Source: Pseudomonadota bacterium
Lineage (GTDB): Bacteria > Pseudomonadota > Gammaproteobacteria > Burkholderiales > Burkholderiaceae_B
Direction of reading: 5' to 3'
Assembly (NCBI GenBank): GCA_023440825.1
Contig: JAEXRL010000024.1
Span: forward strand, 1-64,000
DNA length: 64,000 nucleotides
A program made the position numbers and the translations under genes. The notes beneath the pieces were generated by a model. The model did no database searches and was not told the DNA's origin. It saw nothing but the letters and a program-made list of their open reading frames with translations. Positions 1-8,474 of this stretch are shown here, piece by piece. The first letter of the stretch is position 1, and each line of letters opens with the position of its first letter.

Positions 1-161
1 AGTGCATCAATGTCGGCTGCACACGCCTTCAGCACTTCGACCGCCGAGGCATTATCAAGCAGGGACAACAGCAGATGCTCTACCGTGATGAATTCATGGC
101 GCGCGGCTCTGGCCTCGACAAAGGCCATATGCAGACTAACTTCAAGTTCTTCGGAGATCAC
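1..161 (-). CDS. clpA: ATP-dependent Clp protease ATP-binding subunit ClpA, N-terminal fragment
   Basis: Only the first 53 codons are in the window; the gene runs off the left edge. Read leftwards from a GTG at 161-159 it gives VISEELEVSLHMAFVEARA and continues with HEFITVEHLLLSLLDN, the start of the Clp N-domain that docks ClpS. A strong AGGAGG lies five bases before the GTG, which fixes this start. ClpA is the AAA+ unfoldase that feeds substrates to ClpP. It follows clpS on the same strand after about 80 bases, the usual clpS-clpA order, so cotranscription is likely. Confidence 0.93.
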   Translation of the reverse strand, partial: MISEELEVSLHMAFVEARAARHEFITVEHLLLSLLDNASAVEVLKACAADIDA

Positions 162-240
162 GCTTCCTCCTACACGGCGAGAGTAAAACTACGAGTAAAT
201 TCTATTCTATGATTAAATCAGGCGATGTGCGCAATTGGCC

Positions 241-564
241 TTACGTTTCAGGCGTAGGCTCCATGACACACTGCAAAGGGTGTTGTCGTGCCTGAGCGAC
301 CTGACGCACAATTTCGACCTTGCTCGCGGCAATATCACGAGTATAAATACCACATACTGCACTGCCTTCGTAATGCACCCTTAGCATCAGGCGCTCGGCC
401 TCATCAGCGGACTTATCAAAGATCCTTTGCAAAACATTAACGACAAACTCCATCGGTGTATAGTCATCGTTGAGCAATATCACCCTATACATGGGAGGTG
501 GCGCTAATTTGCTGACTTCGCGCTCTAGAACAGTATTTCGTTGGTTTTCTATCTGTACAGACAT
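241..564 (-). CDS. clpS: ATP-dependent Clp protease adaptor ClpS
   Basis: This is a 107-residue adaptor that binds N-degron substrates and hands them to ClpA. The family core PPMYRVILLNDDYTPMEFV begins near residue 23, with the Asn-Asp-Asp loop at 32-34 that contacts the substrate alpha-amino group. The length is normal for the family, with a flexible N-terminal tail of about 20 residues that enters the ClpA pore. It lies directly upstream of clpA on the same strand. The divergent neighbour is a cold-shock gene, an arrangement common in Bordetella-like genomes. Confidence 0.96.
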   Translation of the reverse strand: MSVQIENQRNTVLEREVSKLAPPPMYRVILLNDDYTPMEFVVNVLQRIFDKSADEAERLMLRVHYEGSAVCGIYTRDIAASKVEIVRQVAQARQHPLQCVMEPTPET

Positions 565-728
565 ATTACAAACTAGGTGCTTTCCATAGGTTGACTGAAA
601 CGGGCTTCATTCAGCATTATCAACTTTAATGCAATAAAACTAACATTAAATGTTATTCGTTGCATTTATAACAGCCCCCGGGAGAGGGCGTAGTATCAAC
701 CTTATACTATAGTTGAGAGGCAGGAAGT

Positions 729-974
729 ATGTCTGAAACAAGCACCACAGCGACAACCGGTGAAAATCAAAAGCTGTCAGGTACCGTAAAATGGTTCAAC
801 GACGCCAAAGGCTTTGGCTTCATCACACCAGATAACGGCGGCGAAGACCTATTTGCCCACTTTTCATCCATTCAAATGAATGGTTTTAAAACATTAAAGG
901 AGGGACAAAAAGTGTTTTATGAAGTCGCCCAAGGACCTAAAGGAAAGCAAGCTTTAAATATCACCGCTTCCTAA
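729..974 (+). CDS. Cold-shock domain protein (CspA family)
   Basis: This 81-residue protein is a single cold-shock OB fold that binds single-stranded RNA and DNA. RNP1 (KGFGFI, residues 27-32) and RNP2 (LFAHF, 41-45) are both intact. It has about 12 extra, Thr-rich residues before the usual SGTVKWFN start. A GAGAGGCAGGAAGT stretch gives a Shine-Dalgarno before the ATG. It is divergent from clpS. The roughly 160-base gap is AT-rich on the clpS side. Which Csp paralogue this is cannot be told from sequence alone. Confidence 0.95.
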   Translation: MSETSTTATTGENQKLSGTVKWFNDAKGFGFITPDNGGEDLFAHFSSIQMNGFKTLKEGQKVFYEVAQGPKGKQALNITAS

Positions 975-1013
975 TTCCTCACCATACGTCACCACAACCT
1001 CCTACTTAGCAAC

Positions 1014-1451
1014 ATGCAACAACGACGACGATTCACCACGCTAGGCTGCCTTGCAGTACTGGCTACCGCCTTAAGTAGCTTCACGCACGCCAAGCCGTTG
1101 GTGATCACATTGAAGGTAGGAGACAAACCCGTTAAAGCGGAAGTGGCGGACACTCCGGCAAGCCGGGCACAGGGTCTGATGTATCGGCGCTCTTTGCCAA
1201 CAGATCACGGCATGATCTTTGTTTTCGAACAAAGTGAGCAGCTTTGCTTCTGGATGAAAAACACACTAATACCCTTAGATGTGGCATTCATCAATGAGCA
1301 AGGCGTCATTAGCAATATCGAAGCCATGACGCCATTATTAACCGATACACACTGCTCAACACAGCCCGCACGCTATGCACTGGAAATGGAACAAGGTTGG
1401 TTTGAAAAAAACCATAAGCAAGCCGGCGATATAATCACCGGCTTGCCCTAA
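1014..1451 (+). CDS. Secreted DUF192 family protein
   Basis: This 145-residue protein has a signal peptide (basic MQQRRR, hydrophobic stretch, probable cleavage after THA near residue 26). A DUF192 domain follows, with the family landmarks ASRAQGLMYRRSLP, GMIFVF and CFWMKNTLIPLDVAFI. DUF192 proteins are small periplasmic or extracytoplasmic proteins of unknown function. It starts 40 bases after the cold-shock gene on the same strand. Its last codons contain an inverted repeat that appears to be the terminator of the convergent thiolase gene. Confidence 0.9.
   Translation: MQQRRRFTTLGCLAVLATALSSFTHAKPLVITLKVGDKPVKAEVADTPASRAQGLMYRRSLPTDHGMIFVFEQSEQLCFWMKNTLIPLDVAFINEQGVISNIEAMTPLLTDTHCSTQPARYALEMEQGWFEKNHKQAGDIITGLP
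1418..1446 (-). terminator. Terminator-like hairpin of the thiolase gene, inside the DUF192 3' end
   Basis: Arms 1418-1430 and 1434-1446 pair at 12 of 13 positions around a 3-base loop. Read leftwards the stem is followed by TTATGG and then seven T, so it fits an intrinsic terminator for the minus-strand thiolase. On the plus strand no T-run follows. Confidence 0.6.
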
Positions 1452-1473
1452 AGCATTTCGATCACACTAGCAC

Positions 1474-2679
1474 TTATACTCGCTCAAGTATAAGCGATAC
1501 GCCCTGCCCTACGCCTATACACATGGTGCACAAGGCATAACGGCCACCACGACGATGCAGCTCATTGACTGCAGTCAGTGCCAAGCGCGCACCCGAGGCA
1601 CCGAGCGGATGCCCTAAAGCAATCGCCCCACCATTCGGATTCACTCGCGGATCATTATCGGCTAAACCCAACATACGGGTCACCGCCAGCCCCTGGGCAG
1701 CAAAGGCCTCATTGAGCTCGATAACATCCATCTGATCTATGCTCAAACCCGCTAGACGCAGCACTTTTTCGCTTGCTGGCGCGGGGCCAATACCCATGAT
1801 TCTGGGTTCCACACCCGCAAATGCCATCGCCACTATACGAGCACGCGGTGTCAAACCCTGCTGCTTGGCCATCGCCTCGCTAGCAATAATTAAGGCACAT
1901 GCCCCATCGTTCACCCCAGATGCATTACCGGCGGTAATGGTGCCGTCAGGCTTAACAATAGGGCGCAGGCGAGCCAAAGCGTCCAAAGTGGTGGCTCGTG
2001 GGTGCTCGTCAGTATCAATAACTAGCGCATTCCCTTTACGCTGGGGGATGATAACAGGACAAATTTCCTCAGCAAATATACCCGCCTGCTGAGCCGCCGC
2101 TGTTTTAGTCTGACTGGCCAAGGCAAATATATCTTGGTCTTCGCGCGACACATTAAATTGCTCAGCCACATTCTCGGCCGTCTCAGGCATGGAATCCACA
2201 CCATACTGTGCTTTCATCAGCTTATTAACAAAGCGCCAGCCAATAGTGGTGTCGTACACAGCAGAGTTACGCGAAAAAGCCGTATCCGCCTTGGGCATTA
2301 CAAACGGAGCACGGCTCATGCTTTCCACACCACCGGCCAGTAAAAACTGAGCATCGCCACTACGAATAGCACGCGCAGCCGAACCCACCGCATCCAAGCC
2401 CGAGCCACACAAACGATTAATCGTGGCACCCGAGGCGCTGATGGGCAAACCGGCCAACAAGGCAGACATACGAGCGACGTTACGATTATCCTCACCGGCT
2501 TGGTTCGCGCAGCCATACAGCACGTCGTCCAGCAAAGACCAGTCTATCTGCGTGTGTCGCTGCATTAACGCCGCAATGGGCACGGCCCCCAAGTCATCGG
2601 CACGCACTGGAGCCAGCCCACCGGCATAACGTCCAAAAGGGGTGCGTACGGCATCGCAAATAAATGCTTCCTGTTTCAT
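1474..2679 (-). CDS. pcaF: Acetyl-CoA acyltransferase, 3-oxoadipyl-CoA thiolase type
   Basis: This thiolase has about 401 residues. The nucleophile is the Cys in NRLCGSG (Cys92 counting from the earlier ATG). The general-base motif GGAIALGHPLGASGAR and the second catalytic Cys in CTMCIGVGQG (Cys388) are present. CANQAGEDNRNVARMSALLAGLP and TTIGWRFVNKLMKAQYGVDSM are typical of PcaF/PaaJ thiolases, which split 3-oxoadipyl-CoA into succinyl-CoA and acetyl-CoA. Two ATGs stand in tandem; AAGGAG is 5 bases before the second and only 2 before the first, so 2679 is preferred. No pcaIJ or paa genes are nearby, so the substrate is inferred from similarity only. Confidence 0.85.
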   Translation of the reverse strand: MKQEAFICDAVRTPFGRYAGGLAPVRADDLGAVPIAALMQRHTQIDWSLLDDVLYGCANQAGEDNRNVARMSALLAGLPISASGATINRLCGSGLDAVGSAARAIRSGDAQFLLAGGVESMSRAPFVMPKADTAFSRNSAVYDTTIGWRFVNKLMKAQYGVDSMPETAENVAEQFNVSREDQDIFALASQTKTAAAQQAGIFAEEICPVIIPQRKGNALVIDTDEHPRATTLDALARLRPIVKPDGTITAGNASGVNDGACALIIASEAMAKQQGLTPRARIVAMAFAGVEPRIMGIGPAPASEKVLRLAGLSIDQMDVIELNEAFAAQGLAVTRMLGLADNDPRVNPNGGAIALGHPLGASGARLALTAVNELHRRGGRYALCTMCIGVGQGVSLILERV

Positions 2680-2889
2680 CATCTCTCCTTGTTGATCACA
2701 TTCTTGCAGACTCCTTACCCTTGAAGCCTTAAGAAAAACATCATAATCGGTGACCTAATTCACAGCCAGCAATTCACCTCTCGCGTCCGCCACATGAACA
2801 CTAAATCAGTAGAAAAATCACTGTGTGGATAGCACGCTGCATAGCAGCGACGATTACAGATCTAGGCCAAGAAGCATAAGAGACAAAAA

Positions 2890-2918
2890 ATCCCTGCATA
2901 GTAAAACCATGCAGGGAT
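2890..2918 (-). terminator. Rho-independent terminator of sodB
   Basis: There is a perfect 10-bp inverted repeat (2890-2899 / 2909-2918, ATCCCTGCAT arms, 9-base loop). Read leftwards it is followed by TTTTTTGTCT. It lies 60 bases past the sodB stop codon. Confidence 0.85.
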
Positions 2919-2978
2919 AGTACTGAGCAGGCTTTCAGACCAGACTATTGCTGTCTGCCAGGCCCTAACACAGCAAGA

Positions 2979-3557
2979 TTAACCCAGGTTTTGCGTAGCA
3001 AAGTCCCAGTTAACCAGATTCCAGAAATGCTCCAGATAAGCAGGACGTGCGTTTCTGTAATCGATGTAGTATGCGTGCTCCCAGACATCACAGGTCAGCA
3101 AGGCTACGTCTGAGCTGGTCAGTGTCGTGCCAGCATTGCTGGTATTTACAATGTCCAAGGTGCCGTCTTCTTTCTTGACCAACCAGGTCCAGCCTGAACC
3201 AAAGTTACCAATGGCAGATTTGGTGAAAGCATCTTTGAATGCATCAAAGCTGCCCCATTTGGCATTGATAGCGTCGGCCAACTTGCCCGAGGGCTGACCA
3301 CCACCATTGGGAGACAAGCTGTGCCAGTAAAAAGTGTGGTTCCATACCTGTGCAGCGTTATTAAATACGCCACCAGAGGATTTTTTCACCACATCTTCCA
3401 AACTGGCATTTTCGAACTCGGTACCAGCAACCAGATTATTCAGGTTCGTGACATACGCCTGATGGTGCTTACCATAGTGATATTCCAGGGTTTCCTGGGA
3501 AATATGGGGCTCCAGAGCGTTCAGTTCGTAAGGTAAAGCAGGAAGGGTAAAAGCCAT
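2979..3557 (-). CDS. sodB: Superoxide dismutase [Fe]
   Basis: This 192-residue enzyme converts superoxide to hydrogen peroxide and oxygen. Metal ligands are visible in order: the His in YHYGKHH, the His in VWNHTFYWHSL, and Asp and His in CDVWEHAYYIDY. AAQVWNHTFYWHSLSPNGGG-type residues and length favour the iron form over the manganese form. An in-frame ATG five codons upstream exists, but AAGGA sits correctly before the ATG at 3557 (MAFTLPALPY), which also matches the family start. It lies downstream of xseA on the same strand and has its own terminator. Confidence 0.96.
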   Translation of the reverse strand: MAFTLPALPYELNALEPHISQETLEYHYGKHHQAYVTNLNNLVAGTEFENASLEDVVKKSSGGVFNNAAQVWNHTFYWHSLSPNGGGQPSGKLADAINAKWGSFDAFKDAFTKSAIGNFGSGWTWLVKKEDGTLDIVNTSNAGTTLTSSDVALLTCDVWEHAYYIDYRNARPAYLEHFWNLVNWDFATQNLG

Positions 3558-3606
3558 ATTAAATTCCTTCAAAAAAAACCAAGCATGGTATCCGATAGGG
3601 ACGCGG

Positions 3607-4950
3607 CTAGAGCAGGTTGTGTTTATCTAGCACAGTGACCGAAACCTGTCCGCGATTCAACTCGACATCGAGTCGCTCACCAACATTTAAGTCTACCGCA
3701 TTTTGCACAACATTCCCTCTAGCATCTCTGACAATAGCATATCCACGATTCAATATAAGCAGAGGGGACATAGCTTGTAGGGTATGCTGAACAAGACGTA
3801 AGGCGTGCTGCTTTTGCTGCAACTGCTGAGCCGTATGCTGCTGCAGGCCTAGCTGCACCTGCTGCAAGCGTGCGCGCGCTTGGGCGATATCTGGCGCTTG
3901 ACGAGAAAAGCCACGCAGCGCTTGCTCATGACGCATCTGAGCACGCTCCAGGCGTCGCTGCGTAACACTTAGCAAACGATACTGCATATGCTGCAAACGC
4001 TGCTTTTGTTGAGCAATACGCTGGCCCGGTGACACCAGCATACCCGTAGCACGATCCAGACGCAGACTGGCGCGCTCCAGCAAGCGCTGCACCCAGTGAT
4101 TCAACCTTCCCTGCAAGCCATGCACCACTTCCAGCCACTCTTGCTGGCTACGACACACCAGCTCGGCGGCAGCGGTGGGAGTAGGAGCACGCAAGTCGGC
4201 CACAAAGTCGGCGATGGTAAAGTCGGTTTCATGCCCAACTCCAGAGATCAGTGGCACAGGACTGGCTGCAATGCATAAGGCCAAGCGCTCGTCATTAAAA
4301 CTCCATAAGTCCTCTATGCTGCCCCCGCCACGCACAAGTAAAATAGCATCCACCTCACGACGCGCATAAGCGGCCTCCAGAGCTTGTATCAAGCGTTCAG
4401 ACGCACCTTCCCCTTGCACAGGTGCCGGATACACAATCACGGGGACATGGGGGGCACGCCGCGCCATCGCGCTGAGCACATCCCGTAACGCAGCCGCCGA
4501 TAAGGATGTCACCACCCCTACAGCTCGCGGCAAGACCGGCATGGGGCGTTTACGCGTAGGATCAAATAAACCCTGCTGCTCCAGCTTAGCCTTCAAACGC
4601 AAAAAAGCCTCATGCAAATTACCTTGCCCAGTACGTCGCAGACTCTCCACCTGCACCTGGTAATCTCCACGAGGCTCATATAAGGTCACTGTGCAACGGA
4701 ACTCAAACTGCTCTCCGGGCTTAGGCACAAAGCCCACTGCCTGAGCACGCCCTCTGAACATCACCGCACGCACTGCCGCACGTTCATCCTTAATAGAAAA
4801 GTACCAATGACCCGAAGCAGCTTGGGTGAAATTCGACACTTCCCCCTTCACCCACACAGAAGGCAAGGACTGATCCAGAATCTGGGCCACCTGTCGATTT
4901 AATTGCGCAACGGTCCAGACGGGCTCCACAGAGCGTTGATATGTCACCAT
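3607..4950 (-). CDS. xseA: Exodeoxyribonuclease VII large subunit
   Basis: This 447-residue protein is the large subunit of the single-strand-specific ExoVII nuclease, active in the cytoplasm with XseB. It has an N-terminal OB fold (TVAQLNRQVAQILDQ to about residue 105). The catalytic core follows, with GVVTSLSAAALRDVL, LLVRGGGSIEDLWSFNDE and ISGVGHETDFTIAD. Then comes a long Arg/Gln-rich coiled coil (about 270-390) and a short C-terminal segment ILNRGYAIV. Length is normal. sodB follows 49 bases downstream. xseB is not in the window. Confidence 0.96.
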   Translation of the reverse strand: MVTYQRSVEPVWTVAQLNRQVAQILDQSLPSVWVKGEVSNFTQAASGHWYFSIKDERAAVRAVMFRGRAQAVGFVPKPGEQFEFRCTVTLYEPRGDYQVQVESLRRTGQGNLHEAFLRLKAKLEQQGLFDPTRKRPMPVLPRAVGVVTSLSAAALRDVLSAMARRAPHVPVIVYPAPVQGEGASERLIQALEAAYARREVDAILLVRGGGSIEDLWSFNDERLALCIAASPVPLISGVGHETDFTIADFVADLRAPTPTAAAELVCRSQQEWLEVVHGLQGRLNHWVQRLLERASLRLDRATGMLVSPGQRIAQQKQRLQHMQYRLLSVTQRRLERAQMRHEQALRGFSRQAPDIAQARARLQQVQLGLQQHTAQQLQQKQHALRLVQHTLQAMSPLLILNRGYAIVRDARGNVVQNAVDLNVGERLDVELNRGQVSVTVLDKHNLL

Positions 4951-5409
4951 TAAACTACTCTACTCACTAAAAAAACAGCCGCTTAAGTTTGTATATCCAC
5001 AAACGTAATCATTTTGTCAAATCTTTTTTTCGCTCAGAAAGCTTTTGCTTTCAGCCAATAAAAAACCACAAGAACACCGCATAAACCAATGATTTAAAAG
5101 AACTTTTTAAATCATGAAAAAAAGAGCAATAATTACCCAAGGAACCGCTAAGGCAACCCACAAGCCACTAACAGCAAACTTATGCACAGAATTATCCACA
5201 GATTCTGTGGATAGTCGCCGCAAACTCACTAGGGATGCAGCTTACAGCTTTTCCGCTGACGTAAAGAGCCACCCACTCGTATTCAAACGAGCCCCTAAAC
5301 TAGGGATAAACCTAAGCCCATTCTGAGATGAACGACGCCCCAAAACGCCATTCTGCCAAACTTAAGCCTAAAATACAGGCTGATAAAGAATTTTTTGTGA
5401 GAATCGACC
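4951..5409. other. 459-base intergenic region with DnaA-box cluster
   Basis: This gap separates divergent xseA and exbB. The part at about 5010-5150 is AT-rich, with several A and T runs and an imperfect ATGATTTAAAAG / CTTTTTAAATCAT dyad near 5090-5115. DnaA-like 9-mers lie at 4993-5001 and 5180-5214. A 70-codon open frame starting at 5114 has no credible protein features and is not called. Promoters for both flanking genes must lie here, but none is clear enough to place. Confidence 0.6.
5180..5214. promoter_or_regulatory. Cluster of three DnaA-box-like 9-mers
   Basis: TTATGCACA (5180-5188) and TTATCCACA (5192-5200) match the DnaA consensus TTATNCACA perfectly in the same direction. TGTGGATAG (5206-5214) is an 8-of-9 box in the opposite direction. 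The last two form a perfect dyad, 10-bp arms around T5203. A fourth 8-of-9 box, ATATCCACA, lies at 4993-5001. DnaA binding is inferred from sequence only. Confidence 0.6.
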
Positions 5410-6012
5410 TTGCTTGCTCTTATTGATGCCGCCGGCTGGCCCATCTGGCTATTACTGGCTTGCTCTATTTTAGCTCTAGCTCTCATTATCGAGCGCACTT
5501 TGTCATTACGTACGCGTCGCATCCTGCCCCAAGGGCTAGCGCGACAAATTGGATCGCTGCTAATTCAAGACAAAGTTCAAGATGAGTCACTCAACAAACT
5601 TAAACACAATTCAGCGCTTGGCCAGATTCTCGCTACCGTACTTGAGCACAGGCGTAGCCCTGCCAACTTGCGCGAGCAAGCCGTTGAAGCTCAAGGTCGT
5701 GAAATCGACTACCAGCTCAATAAGTACTTGCCCGCTTTGGGGACCATCGCCTTAATTGCCCCTTTACTTGGCCTGTTTGGCACGGTGATAGGCATGATAG
5801 AGATATTCGCCGCCTACACACCGGGCAGCAGCGATCCCAGCCTGATCGCCCATGGCATTTCGATTGCGCTTTACAACACCGCCCTGGGAATTATTATTGC
5901 CATCCCTGCCCTGATTTTCCATCGCTACTTTCGCAATAAAGCCGATTGGCTGCTACACAGACTGGAAACAGAAGCAGGAACGCTGCATAGACTACTGGAA
6001 CAGGGCCACTAA
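5410..6012 (+). CDS. exbB: MotA/TolQ/ExbB proton channel family protein
   Basis: This 200-residue inner-membrane protein has three membrane segments (about residues 8-27, 112-138, 150-175). The ExbB/TolQ core is GTIALIAPLLGLFGTVIGMIEIF and the following GISIALYNTALGIIIAIPAL. With the ExbD-like partner it forms the proton-driven stator energising TonB- or Tol-type transport. The frame opens at a stop at 5398-5400 and the first start codon is TTG at 5410, giving MLALIDAAGWPIWLLL, the usual family N-terminus. No strong Shine-Dalgarno is seen. It is the first gene of the run to murJ. Confidence 0.9.
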   Translation: MLALIDAAGWPIWLLLACSILALALIIERTLSLRTRRILPQGLARQIGSLLIQDKVQDESLNKLKHNSALGQILATVLEHRRSPANLREQAVEAQGREIDYQLNKYLPALGTIALIAPLLGLFGTVIGMIEIFAAYTPGSSDPSLIAHGISIALYNTALGIIIAIPALIFHRYFRNKADWLLHRLETEAGTLHRLLEQGH

Positions 6013-6014
6013 AC

Positions 6015-6425
6015 ATGCGCTTTCGTCGTCGCCCTGAGCTCGATCAGTTAGAACTTAACCTGATTCCCCTGATTGATGTGCTGCTGGTGGTGCTGATTTT
6101 TCTGGCCGCCTCCAGCACCTTCACCCAGCACGCCCAGATACCGGTGCATCTGCCCCAAGCCCAGAGCGCCCAGACTCAGAGCACAGAACTTTTAATCGCC
6201 ATAGACCAAAACGGCAATTATGCCATCGGGCCAGCATGGCTTTCAGGCGCAGAACACGAACAACTCATGGCCGCTATTCAGCAGCAGCTAAGCCAAACTG
6301 AGAAAACAGCCTTATTAGTGCTGGCGGACGAACAAGCACCGCACGGTGCAGTGATACGTCTGATGGACGCGGCACGCCTGGCCGGCGTGACTGAGCTGAA
6401 CTTTGCCACTTCAATGCAACCATGA
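6015..6425 (+). CDS. exbD: Biopolymer transporter ExbD/TolR family protein
   Basis: This 136-residue protein has one N-terminal membrane segment (about 16-36) carrying the proton-conducting Asp21 in NLIPLIDVLLVVLIF, followed by a periplasmic domain. It pairs with the ExbB-like protein two bases upstream. Its stop overlaps the lpxK start by four bases (ATGA), so translation is probably coupled. ExbD and TolR assignments cannot be separated by sequence alone; the absence of tolA, tolB and pal nearby favours ExbD-like. Confidence 0.9.
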   Translation: MRFRRRPELDQLELNLIPLIDVLLVVLIFLAASSTFTQHAQIPVHLPQAQSAQTQSTELLIAIDQNGNYAIGPAWLSGAEHEQLMAAIQQQLSQTEKTALLVLADEQAPHGAVIRLMDAARLAGVTELNFATSMQP

Positions 6426-7498
6426 GCATGGCCGCCAAGCTTGCCGCGTGGGCACACCGCATCTGGCAAACACGCAACCCTATCAGCTACTTGCTGTATC
6501 CAGCCAGCCTGATCACTGCTGCAATAGTGCGTCGTAAACGGGCTCGCTACCAGAGCCAGCAAGAACTGGCCTACCGCAGCCCCTGCCCCGTCATCGTGGT
6601 GGGCAATATCGTGGTAGGTGGCACAGGCAAGACACCCGTCGTCATTGCTATTTGCCATTATCTGCAAAGCCAAGGCTGGACACCTGGCATTATCAGCCGC
6701 GGTTATGGCGTACATATAGATCCCCTGCAGCCCAGGCATGCCCAGCACCACGCCCACGCTCAAGACATAGGCGATGAACCGGCCCTTTTAACACAAGCCA
6801 CAGGAGCGCCGATTTGTGTTCATCCCAAACGCGCCCTGGCAGCACGCAGCCTGCTGGAGCACTATCCTGAAGTAAACGTCATTATTGCTGACGATGGCAT
6901 GCAGCACCTTGCCCTGGCACGTGATATACAAATTGCGGTACAAGACCAGCGCGGCGTCGGTAATGGCTGGCTGCTGCCTGCCGGACCGTTACGCGATCAG
7001 GCACAAAGGCTACAAGAGGTGGACTGGTTGATCACCCAATTGGGCACGAATACCCCCCTGCCACACACCCCCCGCCCGCCCGACGCCTTGCGCAATATAG
7101 TGATGCGTTTACATCCCATGCGAGTAAGGCAGTTACACGGCACTCTTAGCTTTAGTTGGCCCCAATGGCTGCTTCATAGCCAAGGCAAACGCATTGCAGC
7201 GCTAGCGGCCATTGGTCAGCCTCAGCGTTTTTTTCACATGCTGCAAACCGCGGGTGTCACATTACAACAAACCCGCGCCCTCGCCGACCATGCCGTCATT
7301 ACGCAACACAGCTTTGCCGGGCTGGAAACAGATTACATCCTGCTCACCGCCAAGGACGCCGTAAAATACACTGCTGGCCACGACCCTAGACTGTATATTG
7401 TTGAGGTCGACGCTGAGTTTTCTCATGCTAACTGGTTACACGACCTGAACCAGTCCGTGCAGTTTCATCACCAAAGACTGCTAGGCAGTGGCCTTTGA
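6422..7498 (+). CDS. lpxK: Tetraacyldisaccharide 4'-kinase
   Basis: This 358-residue enzyme phosphorylates the 4' position of the lipid A disaccharide precursor at the inner membrane. It has an N-terminal membrane-associated helix (residues 22-36), a P-loop GNIVVGGTGKT (61-71), and the LpxK motifs ISRGYG, DIGDEPALL, and DDGMQHL. It overlaps exbD by four bases. The C-terminal residues are read over the upstream region of the next small gene. Confidence 0.95.
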   Translation: MSMAAKLAAWAHRIWQTRNPISYLLYPASLITAAIVRRKRARYQSQQELAYRSPCPVIVVGNIVVGGTGKTPVVIAICHYLQSQGWTPGIISRGYGVHIDPLQPRHAQHHAHAQDIGDEPALLTQATGAPICVHPKRALAARSLLEHYPEVNVIIADDGMQHLALARDIQIAVQDQRGVGNGWLLPAGPLRDQAQRLQEVDWLITQLGTNTPLPHTPRPPDALRNIVMRLHPMRVRQLHGTLSFSWPQWLLHSQGKRIAALAAIGQPQRFFHMLQTAGVTLQQTRALADHAVITQHSFAGLETDYILLTAKDAVKYTAGHDPRLYIVEVDAEFSHANWLHDLNQSVQFHHQRLLGSGL

Positions 7499-7514
7499 CC
7501 CTTTTGGAGCCCCT

Positions 7515-7688
7515 ATGGAAAATCGTTTACTTGACGTACTTGTTTGCCCTTTATGTAAAGGCCCTTTACGTCACGACAAAGAAAAACAAGAGCTTATCTG
7601 CAAGCACGACCAGCTTGCCTTTCCCATTAATGATGGCATCCCCACCATGCTAATCAATGAAGCGCGCAAGCTTAACGAAGCCAGCTAA
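7515..7688 (+). CDS. Trm112/YcaR family small protein
   Basis: This 57-residue protein begins MENRLLDVLVCPLCKGPL and carries C11, C14 and C29 (ELICKHDQLAFPINDGIP), the usual UPF0434/YcaR pattern. The function of bacterial members is unsettled. The gene stands between lpxK and kdsB, its conserved position in proteobacteria. A GTG at 7488 would extend it into lpxK, but the ATG at 7515 has GGAGCCCC before it and fits the family start. Confidence 0.88.
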   Translation: MENRLLDVLVCPLCKGPLRHDKEKQELICKHDQLAFPINDGIPTMLINEARKLNEAS

Positions 7689-7692
7689 GGTC

Positions 7693-8457
7693 ATGAGCTT
7701 CACCGTTATTATTCCGGCCAGAATGGCATCAAGCCGCTTGCCCAACAAACCACTGGCTGATATTGCGGGGGTGCCTATGGTGATACGCTGTGCACAACAA
7801 GCCCTGCTATCCAGTGCCAGCAAAGTCTATATAGCGACCGACTCCGATGCCGTCATGCAAGCAGCCCAGACCTACAGCATACCCGCTTTGCTGACCGACG
7901 AGGCACACCCCACTGGTACCGACAGGCTCGCCCAAGCAGCCGGCCTATTAGGCCTGGCGCCAGATCACATTATCGTAAACGTGCAAGGTGATGAGCCCCT
8001 GATCGACCCGGCCTTGATAGACGCAGCAGCCCACCTGCTGGCCGAGCATCCGCAAGCCGATATTGCTACGCTGGCCTACCCCATCACCGATAGCGCAGCG
8101 CTGTTCAATCCCAATGCGGTCAAGGTGGTGTGTGCCCTAAACGGCCAAGCCCTGTATTTTTCACGCTCGCCCATGCCGTGGGCGCGTGATGCGCTGGCAG
8201 CCGGCGAACAGGTATTAGCCCCCGGACTTCCCGCACTGCAACATATCGGTCTGTATGCTTACCGTCATAAATTTCTCCAGGAATTTACCACTTTAGCCCA
8301 AGGCCCCTTGGAAAAATTCGAAGCGCTGGAACAATTAAGAGCGCTGGAAAACGGCGCCAAAATTATGGTTCACCGTGTTTCGCAAGCACCAGCGCCTGGC
8401 GTAGATACCGAAGAGGACCTAAAAAGGGTACGCGCTGCCTACGCAAATCGGTTATAA
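7693..8457 (+). CDS. kdsB: 3-deoxy-manno-octulosonate cytidylyltransferase
   Basis: This 254-residue enzyme activates Kdo with CTP to CMP-Kdo for lipopolysaccharide inner-core synthesis in the cytoplasm. The nucleotide-binding start is IPARMASSRLPNKPLADI. NVQGDEPLI, YFSRSPMPWAR and HIGLYAYR are family signatures. The ATG at 7693 gives the normal MSFTVIIPAR start; an in-frame start at 7657 lies inside the previous gene and is less likely. Confidence 0.96.
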   Translation: MSFTVIIPARMASSRLPNKPLADIAGVPMVIRCAQQALLSSASKVYIATDSDAVMQAAQTYSIPALLTDEAHPTGTDRLAQAAGLLGLAPDHIIVNVQGDEPLIDPALIDAAAHLLAEHPQADIATLAYPITDSAALFNPNAVKVVCALNGQALYFSRSPMPWARDALAAGEQVLAPGLPALQHIGLYAYRHKFLQEFTTLAQGPLEKFEALEQLRALENGAKIMVHRVSQAPAPGVDTEEDLKRVRAAYANRL

Positions 8458-8474
8458 AAGACCTTTTGTCCGAA

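Noticed and set aside
5010..5214. Replication origin
   Set aside because: DnaA boxes and an AT-rich stretch are present, but dnaA, dnaN, gyrB and rpmH are absent, and the box number is low for an origin.
6278..6763. 161-codon minus-strand open frame inside exbD/lpxK
   Set aside because: Lies antisense to two well-supported genes, is of low complexity and has no family motif.
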